In this document: piece after piece, positions 1 to 9,960 of the stretch
Layout: each line of letters opens with the position of its first letter
How positions within the stretch are numbered: the first letter of the stretch is position 1
Source: Variovorax ginsengisoli
GTDB taxonomy: Bacteria > Pseudomonadota > Gammaproteobacteria > Burkholderiales > Burkholderiaceae_C
Direction of reading: 5' to 3'
DNA: 64,000 nucleotides
Assembly (NCBI RefSeq): GCF_006438845.1
Contig: NZ_RCZJ01000006.1
Span: 1-64,000, forward strand
Program-made: the position numbers and the translations under genes
Notes under the pieces: generated by a model
Seen by the model: only the letters and a program-made list of their open reading frames with translations
Told to the model about the DNA's origin: nothing
Databases searched by the model: none

Positions 1-1
1 A

Positions 2-2350
<2,349 letters not shown>

Positions 2351-2365
2351 TCGGCGCTGCCACGT

Positions 2366-2400
2366 AAAAAAGCCCGCAGGCATTGCCTGCGGGCTTTTTC
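2366..2400. terminator. Bidirectional rho-independent terminator
   Basis: A 12-bp GC-rich hairpin (AGCCCGCAGGCA paired with TGCCTGCGGGCT) is flanked by an A-run on the left and a T-run on the right. It can therefore stop transcription from the catalase gene and from the convergent minus-strand gene. Confidence 0.9.
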
Positions 2401-2418
2401 ATGTTCGGCAATCGCCGT

Positions 2419-3396
2419 TCAGTCCATTTCGCGCGCTGCGTTGCGCAGGTCGCGGATCAGGTCGTGATTGCGCTGTGCCCCGTCGGCCTGCTTTTGCACC
2501 ACTGCTCGAACGTCCGCCGGCAGCGCCTGCTTGAGCGCCTTGCGATAGCGCGCGATGCCGGTGTCTTCACCCCGTTCGCACGATTCGAGAATCGACAGCT
2601 CGCTGTCGGCGCCCAAGCTGCCCTTGACCTGCACCCAGCCACGGTGCGCCGCGCCTGCCGCGGTGCCGCCCGATGCCGGCTCGCCGCCATATTTGCGGAT
2701 CCACTGCATCAGCTCCTCACCGGCCTGTCGGCATCCCTCTGCGCGAGTGAAGAACAGCTGCTTGGCGTTGGCGCTTTCCACCTGCTCGGCGCAGGTCCGA
2801 AATCCGTATTCGCCATCGCGTGCGTTTTCGAGCAGATCGTTCAGCACGTCGACCACGCCCTCGCTGCCCAACGCTTCGTGGCTGACGATGTCGCTGCCGT
2901 TGGCCTGCTGGGCGTAGTAGGTTTCGTCGGCGCGGTCCCAGGCGGCGCGCGTCGCGGGTCGTGCCTGCGCCCATTCCAGGTTGGATGCGCCGCGGCGGGT
3001 TTCCCACTCGCCGGCCAAGGTGGGCTCGACGGCTTCGAAGTCGGCGCCGCGTTCGGCACGGCCCGACCAGCCGAGCGCATAAGCCGGTGCGTAGTCGTCG
3101 TAGCTGCGCGTGGCGTCGACGTATTCCTCTTTCGCGTAGTTCTCTCGCCAGTAAGCGTCTTCCATCGTCGGGTTCACACCTTCGGCCACGGCCTTGCCGC
3201 CGAGTCCGCCGGCCACTGCGCCGGCCACCAGGCCAACCACCGTGCCGACCGGTCCTGCCAGCGAGCCGGCCGCCGCGCCCGCGAGTGCGCCGCCAGTGGC
3301 GCCGAGGCCGGTGCCCACGGGATGCGCGCCCGGCGCGCCTGTGATGGGATCGCGGTTGGGCTCGCCGTTGCCGAGTTGTCCGTCGTCTGTGGCCAT
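2419..3396 (-). CDS. Glycine-zipper protein with C-terminal PA2169/DUF2383-type four-helix-bundle domain
   Basis: Start taken at base 3396 because GGAGA lies seven bases upstream; a longer in-frame start at 3459 lacks this. This gives 325 residues. The N-terminal third has an Ala/Gly-rich zipper-like segment (LAGAAAGSLAGPVGTVVGLV and on), then a charged, Tyr-rich middle part. The last 145 residues form the ferritin-like four-helix-bundle domain (VVDVLNDLLENARDGEYGF ... RDLRNAAREMD). That domain is about three-quarters identical to the whole protein encoded at 3705-4160. Proteins of this family are usually called stress-associated and have no proven biochemical role. The Gly zipper suggests membrane association or oligomerisation (inference). 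Convergent with the catalase gene, divergent from its paralogue. Confidence 0.85.
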   Translation of the reverse strand: MATDDGQLGNGEPNRDPITGAPGAHPVGTGLGATGGALAGAAAGSLAGPVGTVVGLVAGAVAGGLGGKAVAEGVNPTMEDAYWRENYAKEEYVDATRSYDDYAPAYALGWSGRAERGADFEAVEPTLAGEWETRRGASNLEWAQARPATRAAWDRADETYYAQQANGSDIVSHEALGSEGVVDVLNDLLENARDGEYGFRTCAEQVESANAKQLFFTRAEGCRQAGEELMQWIRKYGGEPASGGTAAGAAHRGWVQVKGSLGADSELSILESCERGEDTGIARYRKALKQALPADVRAVVQKQADGAQRNHDLIRDLRNAAREMD

Positions 3397-3704
3397 GTCA
3401 TATCTCCTGTGAGCCTCTTGCGAGGCGGTTGGCCCTCTTGCTCGAGGGGATGGCGTCAATGTGGCGGGCGTCGATGCACCGTTTTGTCATCGCGGCGGCG
3501 ACGTGTTCGTAGGTGGCCGGCGCACGCGACCGGATCCGACGGCCTTCGACGGATTCCCGCCTTTCACGAAGCCTCTGGCTGACAGGCATACGGCAGTGCC
3601 GACGACGCTCGGCACGCGCTCCCGACGCGACTCTGACGGTCAGGTTCCCGAACGGGACTTTCTCTTTTCTTTCAACCCATGCCCTCGGGCAAAAGGAATC
3701 ACAA
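3397..3704. other. Divergent intergenic region between the two four-helix-bundle genes
   Basis: About 308 bases without a convincing gene. It holds the ribosome-binding site of each flanking gene and an inverted repeat TCCCG-AA-CGGGA at 3646-3657, about 50 bases before the plus-strand start. No confident sigma70-type promoter was found. Any shared stress promoter would lie here. Confidence 0.5.
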
Positions 3705-4160
3705 ATGGCTGAAAACAATCAAGTGGTGAGCGTCCTCAACGATCTGCTGGAAAACGCACGCGACGGCGAATACGGCTTCAAGACGTGCGCCGAGCAGGTC
3801 GAGACATCGAACGTCAAGCAGCTCTTTGCCAGCCGCTCGGCCGGTTGCGCTGAAGCAGCGCGCGAACTCGAGACCCTCATCGTCCAATACGGCGGCGAGC
3901 CCGCATCCGGTGGCACTGCTGCTGGTGCGCTGCATCGCGGTTGGGTGCAGGTCAAGGGTGCCGTTGGCGCCGACAGCGAACTGTCGATTCTTGAATCCTG
4001 CGAGAAGGGCGAAGACGCTGCGATCGCACGCTATCGCAAGGCGTTGAAGGAAGAATTGCCCGCCGACGTGCGTACGGTGGTGGAGCGCCAGGCGGCCGGT
4101 GCCCAGAAGAACCACGACCAGATCCGCGACCTGCGTAACGTGGCCCGCGCGCAGAACTGA
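3705..4160 (+). CDS. PA2169-family four-helix-bundle protein (DUF2383)
   Basis: Start at 3705 is supported by AAAGGA about eight bases upstream and by alignment with its neighbour; an in-frame start further upstream is unlikely. The product is 151 residues, soluble, with no signal peptide, and consists of one domain: VVSVLNDLLENARDGEYGF, YGGEPASGGTAAGALHRGW, ADSELSILESCEKGED, IRDLRNVARAQN. This matches the ferritin-like PA2169 family and is almost colinear with the C-terminal domain of the divergent gene at 2419-3396, so the pair reflects duplication or domain fusion. Function is unknown; family members are often found near stress genes, and here catalase is next door. Followed by a clear terminator. 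Confidence 0.88.
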   Translation: MAENNQVVSVLNDLLENARDGEYGFKTCAEQVETSNVKQLFASRSAGCAEAARELETLIVQYGGEPASGGTAAGALHRGWVQVKGAVGADSELSILESCEKGEDAAIARYRKALKEELPADVRTVVERQAAGAQKNHDQIRDLRNVARAQN

Positions 4161-4183
4161 TCCGGCACGCGCGCTGGACGACG

Positions 4184-4208
4184 AAAGGCCCTGCGGGGCC
4201 TTTTTTTC
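4184..4208 (+). terminator. Rho-independent terminator
   Basis: AAAGGCCC-TGC-GGGGCCTTT hairpin followed directly by a run of T, 24 bases after the stop codon of the four-helix-bundle gene. Confidence 0.9.
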
Positions 4209-4270
4209 ATGGCCTTTTCAGCGCGCCCGTCTGCAGGCGGGCACGGGATCTCACTCGCTATCATCGCCCG

Positions 4271-5272
4271 ATGAGCTTTTTTGCCATCCTGTGCGCCTTG
4301 CTGATCGAGCAGGTGCGGCCGCTCACGTACCACAACCCGATCTACGGTGGCGTGCTGGCTTGGACGCGCTGGACCAGCCGCAACTTCGATGCGGGCAAGT
4401 CGCATCACGGCTGGGTGGCCTGGGGTCTGGCGGTGTTCGTGCCGACGCTGCTGACGCTCGGCGTGCATTGGTTGCTGGTGCTCACGCTCGGCCTGCCTTT
4501 TGCGGTGCTCTGGAGCGTGGCCGTGCTCTACATGACGCTTGGCTTCAGGCAGTTCAGCCATCATTTCACGGGCATCCGCGACGCGCTGGAAGAGGGTGAC
4601 GAGCCGCTCGCGCGTTCGCTGCTCGCGCATTGGCAGCACGTCGATGCGGCCGACCTTCCGCGCAGCGAGATCGTGCGCCACGTCATCGAGCATTCGGTCA
4701 TTGCCGCGCACCGCCATGTGTTCGGCGTGCTGGCCTGGTTCTCGGTGCTCGCGGCCCTGGGCCTCGGCCCGGCCGGCGCGGTGTTCTACCGCATGAGCGA
4801 ATTCGTCGCGCGTTATTGGGCCCACAAAGATGGCGCTGCCGTGCAGCCTTCGAGCGTGTGGGTGCAGCAGGCCGCGCGCCGAGCCTGGGCCGCGATCGAC
4901 TGGCTGCCCGCGCGCATCACCGCGCTGGGCTTTGCCGTGGTCGGCAGCTTCGAGGACGCGGTCGATGCCTGGCGAAACTACGCCGCGCGCTTTCCGGAGC
5001 CCAACGATGGCGTGATCATGGCGGCCACGTCGGGCGCGGTGAACGTGCGCCTGGGCGGCGGCGCGCTGCGACCGATGCGCATGGACGACCCACTGGCACG
5101 CGCACAGGTGGGCGACACCGGCTGGTCCGACCCGGCGCTCGACAGCGGCAGCACCAGCGGCCGCGAGCCCGATCTGGCGCACCTGCGCAGCGTGGTCGGC
5201 CTGGTGTGGCGCTCGGTCGTGATGTGGATGGTGCTGCTCGCGCTGCTCACGCTCGCGCGGCTGCTCGGCTGA
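4271..5272 (+). CDS. CobD/CbiB-family membrane protein
   Basis: 333 residues with several hydrophobic segments (around residues 50-85, 150-175 and near the C-terminus). The N-terminus is MSFFAILCALLIEQVRPL. The pattern of an early acidic/Gln motif, then HHGWVAW, RSEIVRHVIEHSV and FYRMSEFVARYW, is that of the CobD/CbiB superfamily, whose best-known members attach aminopropanol to adenosylcobyric acid. No other cobalamin gene is nearby. In betaproteobacteria this stand-alone version may have another role, and the related AmpE family has a similar fold, so a cobalamin function is only possible. A TATCAT box sits about ten bases before the start, which would fit a very short or absent leader. Confidence 0.75.
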   Translation: MSFFAILCALLIEQVRPLTYHNPIYGGVLAWTRWTSRNFDAGKSHHGWVAWGLAVFVPTLLTLGVHWLLVLTLGLPFAVLWSVAVLYMTLGFRQFSHHFTGIRDALEEGDEPLARSLLAHWQHVDAADLPRSEIVRHVIEHSVIAAHRHVFGVLAWFSVLAALGLGPAGAVFYRMSEFVARYWAHKDGAAVQPSSVWVQQAARRAWAAIDWLPARITALGFAVVGSFEDAVDAWRNYAARFPEPNDGVIMAATSGAVNVRLGGGALRPMRMDDPLARAQVGDTGWSDPALDSGSTSGREPDLAHLRSVVGLVWRSVVMWMVLLALLTLARLLG

Positions 5273-5288
5273 AACGCCGCGCGCCGGC

Positions 5289-6470
5289 CTAGCGCCGGGC
5301 AATCACGTCGCGCAGCAGCCCGATGTACTGCGCGACAAAGCGTTCCGGCATGAAGGTCTGCGCCCGCTGGCGCGCCAGGGCAGACAGCGAAGCCTGGCGT
5401 GCCGGATCGGCCAGCAGCAGCTGCATGCGGTCGGCCAGCGCGATGTGGTCGCCGTTCGGAAAATTCAGGCCCGCATCGCCCACGCATTCGGCGAGCCCGC
5501 CCTCGGCCGACACGATGAGGCATTTACCTGCAGCCATCAGTTCGATCGCCACGCCGCCCATGGGCTCGTACCAGACCGACGGAATGATGCCGATGCCGCC
5601 GCGCCCCACCTCTTCGACGAGTGCGGTTCCGGTGCGCCGTCCGACGAAGGCGATGGCATCGGCCACGCCGAGCTCGGCCACCAGCGCTTCGATCGCCGGC
5701 CTCGCCGTGCCGTCGCCGATCATCAGCAGCCGCGGGCCGCGCCCGCGCCGGCGGAGCACTTCGGCAAACGCACGCACCAGCACTTCGACGCCTTTCTCCT
5801 GAACCAGGCGGCCCATGTAGAAGAACTCGAACTCTGGCTGTGCCGTGTCTGCTGCGGCGAATTGCGCGATGGGGAACGGGTTGTAGATCTGCACCTGGCG
5901 CGGCAGCGGCAGGGCCTGGGCCATCCACTGCGTGATCGCCACATTGCGATCGACCGCCATGGTGGCGACCGCGCGCCGTACAGCCAGCTTGAGCCCCTGC
6001 TTGAGCGCCCACGGCCAGCCGCTGCGCTTGGCATGGAACCGCACCGAGGCCATTGGCGTCAGCGGCGCCGGTGCATTGTCGACCCAGCCCAGCCCGTCGA
6101 TGCAGGCCACCTGATAGCCCACGTGCACCCAGACGAAGGGCTTGCGCGAGAACAGCACCGAAGGCTGCAGCCGCATGCTGGCGCCGTTGAAGAGCACCAC
6201 GTCGGCCCAGCGCACGAGCTCGCGCACCTGCGCGCTGCGGGGCTGGCGGATCACCTCGAAGCCGAACGGCGACATCGATGGCGCCGACGACGGTGCCGAC
6301 ATCGACAGCCACTGGGTGGGTGCCGACGTCGGCACATCGTCGTCCCGGCTGTGCGTCACGACCTTGCACTCGATGCCGTTGGCGATGAAGCCTTCGGCCA
6401 GCGACATCGACACGCTCTCGACGCCCCCCACTGAAGGGTGGAATGCGTGGGAGTAGAGCAGGACCTTCAT
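5289..6470 (-). CDS. GT4-family glycosyltransferase
   Basis: 393 residues starting MKVLLYSHAFHPSVGGVESV, the N-terminal acceptor-binding half of a GT-B enzyme. The donor-binding half has FYMGRLVQEKGVEVLV and the E-x7-E signature in EPMGGVAIELMAAG followed by GGLAECVGDAGLNF. It should transfer a nucleotide-activated sugar, retaining the anomeric configuration, probably at the inner face of the membrane. Acceptor and donor cannot be read from the sequence. It is the last gene of a minus-strand run and begins ten bases after the rsgA stop, so it is probably co-transcribed with rsgA. It is separate from the large polysaccharide locus further right. Confidence 0.85.
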   Translation of the reverse strand: MKVLLYSHAFHPSVGGVESVSMSLAEGFIANGIECKVVTHSRDDDVPTSAPTQWLSMSAPSSAPSMSPFGFEVIRQPRSAQVRELVRWADVVLFNGASMRLQPSVLFSRKPFVWVHVGYQVACIDGLGWVDNAPAPLTPMASVRFHAKRSGWPWALKQGLKLAVRRAVATMAVDRNVAITQWMAQALPLPRQVQIYNPFPIAQFAAADTAQPEFEFFYMGRLVQEKGVEVLVRAFAEVLRRRGRGPRLLMIGDGTARPAIEALVAELGVADAIAFVGRRTGTALVEEVGRGGIGIIPSVWYEPMGGVAIELMAAGKCLIVSAEGGLAECVGDAGLNFPNGDHIALADRMQLLLADPARQASLSALARQRAQTFMPERFVAQYIGLLRDVIARR

Positions 6471-6480
6471 CGGCAGTGGT

Positions 6481-7419
6481 TCAGTAGCGGCTCTGGCTCA
6501 GTTCGGCGAACAACTCGCCGTAGATGCGGTAGCGCGTCGCGTTGATCGCGCCCGGTCGCGCGGGCGAGTCGACCTGCGCGATCACGCCGCAGCCCGGCTC
6601 GTGCAGGTGCGTGCAGTTGTAGAACTTGCAGTCGGTCGCATGCTCGGCGATGTCGGGCATGAGCTTGGCGAGTTGCATCGGCTCGATGTGGTTGAGGCCG
6701 AACTCCTGGAAGCCCGGCGAGTCGATGAGTCCCGTGGTGCGCTCGACATCGACCCAGTACCAGGTGGTGCTGGTGGTGGTGTGCTTGCCGGAGTTGAGCG
6801 CGTAGGAAATCTCGTTGGTCAGCGCCGAGGCGCTCGGCACCAGCAGATTGATCAGCGTGCTCTTGCCCGCGCCCGAAGGCCCGAGCACCAGCGTGCGCTT
6901 GCCCGCAAGCAGCTTCATGAGCGTGGCGCGGTCGACCTCGCCCGATGCGGTGAGCGACAGCGGCAGCACACCCTGGTGCATGCGGCGGTAGGGCGCGAGC
7001 CGGGCCCACGCACGCTCGAAGGGCACCACCAGGTCGCTCTTGTTGAGCGCGATGATCGGCGTGATGCGCTCGGCCTCTGCCGCAATCAGCGCGCGCGCCA
7101 GTTGGTGCTCGGAGAATTCGGGCTCGGCTGCGATCAGGATCAACACCTGATCGAGGTTGGCCGCGAAGGACTTGGTGCGGATCTCGTCCTGCCGATAGAA
7201 CAGGTTCTTGCGCTCGACCACCTGCTCGATCGTGCCTTCGTCCTCGCTGGCCTGCCACTTCACGTGGTCGCCGACCACGGCCTGGCTCTTCTTGCCGCGC
7301 GGATGGCAGATGAGGCGCTCGCCCTCGGGCGTCTCGACGAGGCAATGGCGGCCGTGGCTCGCGATGACCAGGCCATCGCGCAGGGCTGCGCTCGCAGCGG
7401 CGCTTCGGGGTTTAGCCAA
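6481..7419 (-). CDS. rsgA: Ribosome small-subunit-dependent GTPase A
   Basis: 312 residues. A circularly permuted GTPase that acts late in 30S subunit maturation. N-terminal OB-fold part includes GLVIASHGRHCLVETPEG. The G motifs come in permuted order: G4 ALNKSDLV, then G1 GPSGAGKSTLINLL, then G3 IDSPGFQEFG. The C-terminal zinc-binding cluster is seen in DCKFYNCTHLHEPGC. All are standard for RsgA. It lies 29 bases downstream of phhB and ten bases upstream of the glycosyltransferase on the same strand, so the genes probably share a transcript. Confidence 0.95.
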   Translation of the reverse strand: MAKPRSAAASAALRDGLVIASHGRHCLVETPEGERLICHPRGKKSQAVVGDHVKWQASEDEGTIEQVVERKNLFYRQDEIRTKSFAANLDQVLILIAAEPEFSEHQLARALIAAEAERITPIIALNKSDLVVPFERAWARLAPYRRMHQGVLPLSLTASGEVDRATLMKLLAGKRTLVLGPSGAGKSTLINLLVPSASALTNEISYALNSGKHTTTSTTWYWVDVERTTGLIDSPGFQEFGLNHIEPMQLAKLMPDIAEHATDCKFYNCTHLHEPGCGVIAQVDSPARPGAINATRYRIYGELFAELSQSRY

Positions 7420-7448
7420 GCGCGATCACCCCGCTCATGCCGTGCCGT

Positions 7449-7793
7449 TCATGCCGCCGCCAGCAAGGCGTCGGCTTGTGTCGCGCAATCGACGTCGGTG
7501 GCCGAGAGGCCGCCCACGTCGTGGGTGGCAAAACGCACCACGCAGCGGTTGTAGTGCACCGACAGGTCGGGGTGGTGGTCGAAGCGGTGCGCCACCATCG
7601 CCAGGGCGTTGACGAAGGCGATCGTCTCGAAGTAGTTCGCGAAGGCGTAGGTCTTCTCGATGGCCACGTCGGCGCCGTCGCCCGTGAGCTTCCAGCCGTC
7701 GAGGCGGGCGAGGGCGCTGACGATTTCGGTCGCGCTCAGGGCGCGGCGCGGCGGCGAGGTCTTCCAGTCCTTGATGGCGAGCATGCTTGTCAT
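7449..7793 (-). CDS. phhB: 4a-hydroxytetrahydrobiopterin dehydratase (pterin-4a-carbinolamine dehydratase)
   Basis: 114 residues, the usual length. The enzyme recycles the pterin cofactor of aromatic amino-acid hydroxylases. The family signature is complete: KTYAFANYFETIAFVNALA, then HRFDHHPDLSVHYNRCVV (the HH pair contributes to the active site), then THDVGGLSATDVDCA. No phenylalanine hydroxylase gene is nearby. It lies between the M48 protease and rsgA with gaps of 26 and 29 bases, so it is likely part of one minus-strand operon. Confidence 0.93.
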   Translation of the reverse strand: MTSMLAIKDWKTSPPRRALSATEIVSALARLDGWKLTGDGADVAIEKTYAFANYFETIAFVNALAMVAHRFDHHPDLSVHYNRCVVRFATHDVGGLSATDVDCATQADALLAAA

Positions 7794-7819
7794 GGATACG
7801 TATCTCCGGGGGATTCAGA

Positions 7820-9079
7820 TCATGCCGCCGTCATGCGCGCGAGGCGCTCGGAAGCAGGTGGGTGCGAGTAATAGAACTGGACGAAGACAGGGTCGGGCGT
7901 CAGCGTCGACGCGTTGTCCTGGTAGAGCTTGAGCAGCGCTGCCGCGAGATCGGAGCCGCTGGTCTGCGCGATGGCATAGGCATCGGCTTCGAACTCGTGC
8001 TTGCGCGACAGCCAGGCCGGCAGCGGCGCGATGAAGAAGGTGAACACGGGCACCGCCAGCATGAACAGCAGCAGCGCGAGCGCGCTGTTGGGCGCTGCCA
8101 TGTTGGGCTGCACGCCCAGCCCGGCGTAGAACCACGACTGGCCCGATACCCAGCCCAGCAGCGCGAAGCCCACCAGGCTCAGTCCGAACATCGCCACCAT
8201 GCGCTGCACGATGTGGCGCCGCTTGAAGTGGCCCAGCTCGTGGGCCAGCACCGCCTCGACCTCGCCGGCGTTGAGCTGGCGAAGGAGCGTGTCGTAGAAC
8301 ACCACGCGCTTGCTGGCGCCGAAGCCGGTGAAGTACGCGTTGGCGTGCGCGCTGCGGCGGCTGCCGTCCATCACGTAGAGGCCCTTGGCCGCAAAGCCAC
8401 AGCGTTGCATCAGTGCGGTGACGCGCGTCTTCAGGCTGGCGTCGTCGAGCGGCTTGAACTTGTTGAACAGCGGCGCAATGAAGCTCGGGTACACCAGCAT
8501 CAGCAGCAGGTTGAAGCCCACCCACGCGGCCCAGGCCCACAGCCACCACAGCGTGCCCGCCGCACCCATCAGCCAGAGGATCAGCGCCACGATCGGCAGG
8601 CCGATGAGCGCACCCAGCACCGTGCCCTTGACCGCATCGCCCAGCCACAGCCGGAAGGTCATCTTGTTGAAGCCGAAGCGCTCTTCGAGCCGGAAGGTTT
8701 GCCACAGCGTGAAGGGCAGGTCGAGCAGGCCGCCGATGACGGCGAACGACGCGATCAGCGCCAGTTGCTGCGTCATGCCGCCGCCGAGCCAGACGAGCAG
8801 CACCTTGTTGAGCAGGTCGAGCCCGCCCAGCAGCGTCCAGGCCAGCATCAGCGCCGTGCTCCACGCCATCTCGACCAGCCCGAAGCGGCTTTTGGCGATG
8901 GTGTAGTCGGCGGCCTTCTGGTGCGCGGTCAGCGTCATGGTCTGGGCAAAGGCGGCGGGCACCTCGCCGCGGTGGCGGGCCACATGTCGAATCTGGCGGG
9001 AGGCGAGCCAGAATTTCACGGCCAGGCCGGCGATGAGCGCGGCGGCGAAGGCGCAGGTGAAGATGAGTGCGTGGGACAT
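7820..9079 (-). CDS. M48-family (Ste24/HtpX-type) membrane zinc metalloprotease
   Basis: Start at 9079 (MSHALIFTCAFAAALIAGL) gives 419 residues, the usual Ste24-like length. The frame runs further upstream but that part overlaps the divergent orn gene and has no protein-like character. Several transmembrane segments surround the catalytic zinc site VLAHELGHFKRRH (HExxH), and a second Glu-containing segment is HEFEADAYA. Family members degrade misfolded or damaged membrane proteins; eukaryotic ones cleave prenylated substrates. First gene of the minus-strand run towards phhB and rsgA, and divergent from orn with 73 bases between the starts. Confidence 0.92.
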   Translation of the reverse strand: MSHALIFTCAFAAALIAGLAVKFWLASRQIRHVARHRGEVPAAFAQTMTLTAHQKAADYTIAKSRFGLVEMAWSTALMLAWTLLGGLDLLNKVLLVWLGGGMTQQLALIASFAVIGGLLDLPFTLWQTFRLEERFGFNKMTFRLWLGDAVKGTVLGALIGLPIVALILWLMGAAGTLWWLWAWAAWVGFNLLLMLVYPSFIAPLFNKFKPLDDASLKTRVTALMQRCGFAAKGLYVMDGSRRSAHANAYFTGFGASKRVVFYDTLLRQLNAGEVEAVLAHELGHFKRRHIVQRMVAMFGLSLVGFALLGWVSGQSWFYAGLGVQPNMAAPNSALALLLFMLAVPVFTFFIAPLPAWLSRKHEFEADAYAIAQTSGSDLAAALLKLYQDNASTLTPDPVFVQFYYSHPPASERLARMTAA

Positions 9080-9152
9080 GGGGTGGCGGAGTTTAGCCCC
9101 GAGGCGTCGCCCGGCCGCGTAGGGCGCCAACCCCTTCGACGACAATCCGGCG

Positions 9153-9749
9153 ATGTCCGAATCCACCGCCCCGACCCCCGCCGCACCCGCCGCCACCCTC
9201 AAGAAAAGCGACCAGAACCTGGTCTGGCTCGACTGCGAGATGAGCGGGCTGGACCCCGAAATCGAACACCTGCTGGAGATCGCCGTGGTCGTGACCAGCG
9301 CCGACCTGTCGGTGCGCATCGAAGGCCCGGTCTTCGTGATCCACCAGAGCGACGCGGTGCTCGACGCCATGGACAGCTGGAACAAGGGCACGCACGGCCG
9401 CAGCGGCCTGATCGACAAGGTCAAGGCGTCGACGGTGAGCGAGGCCGAGGCCGAGAAGCTGCTGATCGAGTTCCTCGCCCGCTACATCCCGAAGCAGGGC
9501 TCGCCCATGTGCGGCAACACCATCGGCCAGGACCGCCGCTTCCTGGTGAAGTACATGCCCAAGCTCGAGGCGTACTTCCATTACCGCAACCTCGACGTGA
9601 GCACGCTGAAGGAGCTCGCCAAGCGCTGGAAGCCCGCCGCCTACAACAGCTTCAAGAAGCAGCAGGCCCACACCGCGCTGGCCGACGTGCACGAATCCAT
9701 CGAGGAGCTGGCCCACTACCGCGACACCTTCTTGAGCCTGGAAGATTAG
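9153..9749 (+). CDS. orn: Oligoribonuclease (3'-5' exonuclease for short RNAs)
   Basis: 198 residues. Completes RNA turnover by degrading two- to five-nucleotide fragments; in many bacteria it also removes pGpG, the product of c-di-GMP phosphodiesterases, which matters here given the many EAL and GGDEF genes in the window. DEDDh motifs are visible: [18 protein letters not shown] (D and E), [16 protein letters not shown], and [15 protein letters not shown] short Ala/Pro-rich N-terminal extension precedes the conserved core. Divergent from the M48 gene. Confidence 0.96.
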   Translation: MSESTAPTPAAPAATLKKSDQNLVWLDCEMSGLDPEIEHLLEIAVVVTSADLSVRIEGPVFVIHQSDAVLDAMDSWNKGTHGRSGLIDKVKASTVSEAEAEKLLIEFLARYIPKQGSPMCGNTIGQDRRFLVKYMPKLEAYFHYRNLDVSTLKELAKRWKPAAYNSFKKQQAHTALADVHESIEELAHYRDTFLSLED

Positions 9750-9775
9750 GTAAAAACCCGATCCCGTGCCATAAT
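9746..9775 (+). promoter_or_regulatory. Candidate promoter of the DEAD-box helicase gene
   Basis: TTAGGT and CATAAT separated by 18 bases, just after the orn stop. This would give a leader of roughly 180 bases before the helicase gene. Weak match at the -35 box, so only tentative. Confidence 0.3.
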
Positions 9776-9784
9776 CGCGGGCTT

Positions 9785-9801
9785 CGCTGCACAGTGCAGC
9801 G
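9785..9801 (+). promoter_or_regulatory. Perfect inverted repeat in the helicase leader
   Basis: CGCTGCAC-A-GTGCAGCG is a perfect 8+8 inverted repeat about ten bases after the candidate -10 box. It could be a hairpin at the 5' end of the helicase messenger RNA or a DNA operator. Long structured leaders are known for some cold-shock RNA helicase genes. No function is proven here. Confidence 0.4.
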
Positions 9802-9960
9802 TTTCTCGCATCTCCCTATCTTGCACACCGCGCCCGATGAACGGGCCGCAGCCAAGGCAGACCCCCGGTCGTAGCTCTTGCTGAAGTCGTTGGATGGTTG
9901 ATGTTTTTAACCACCCGACGGGGCGCCGCCTACGGCAGCGCTCGCGTATGAGCTATCTAC

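Noticed and set aside
7787..9874. Open frame of 695 codons on the plus strand across the M48 and orn genes
   Set aside because: Crosses two well-supported genes and has a Gln/Arg/His-rich, motif-free translation.
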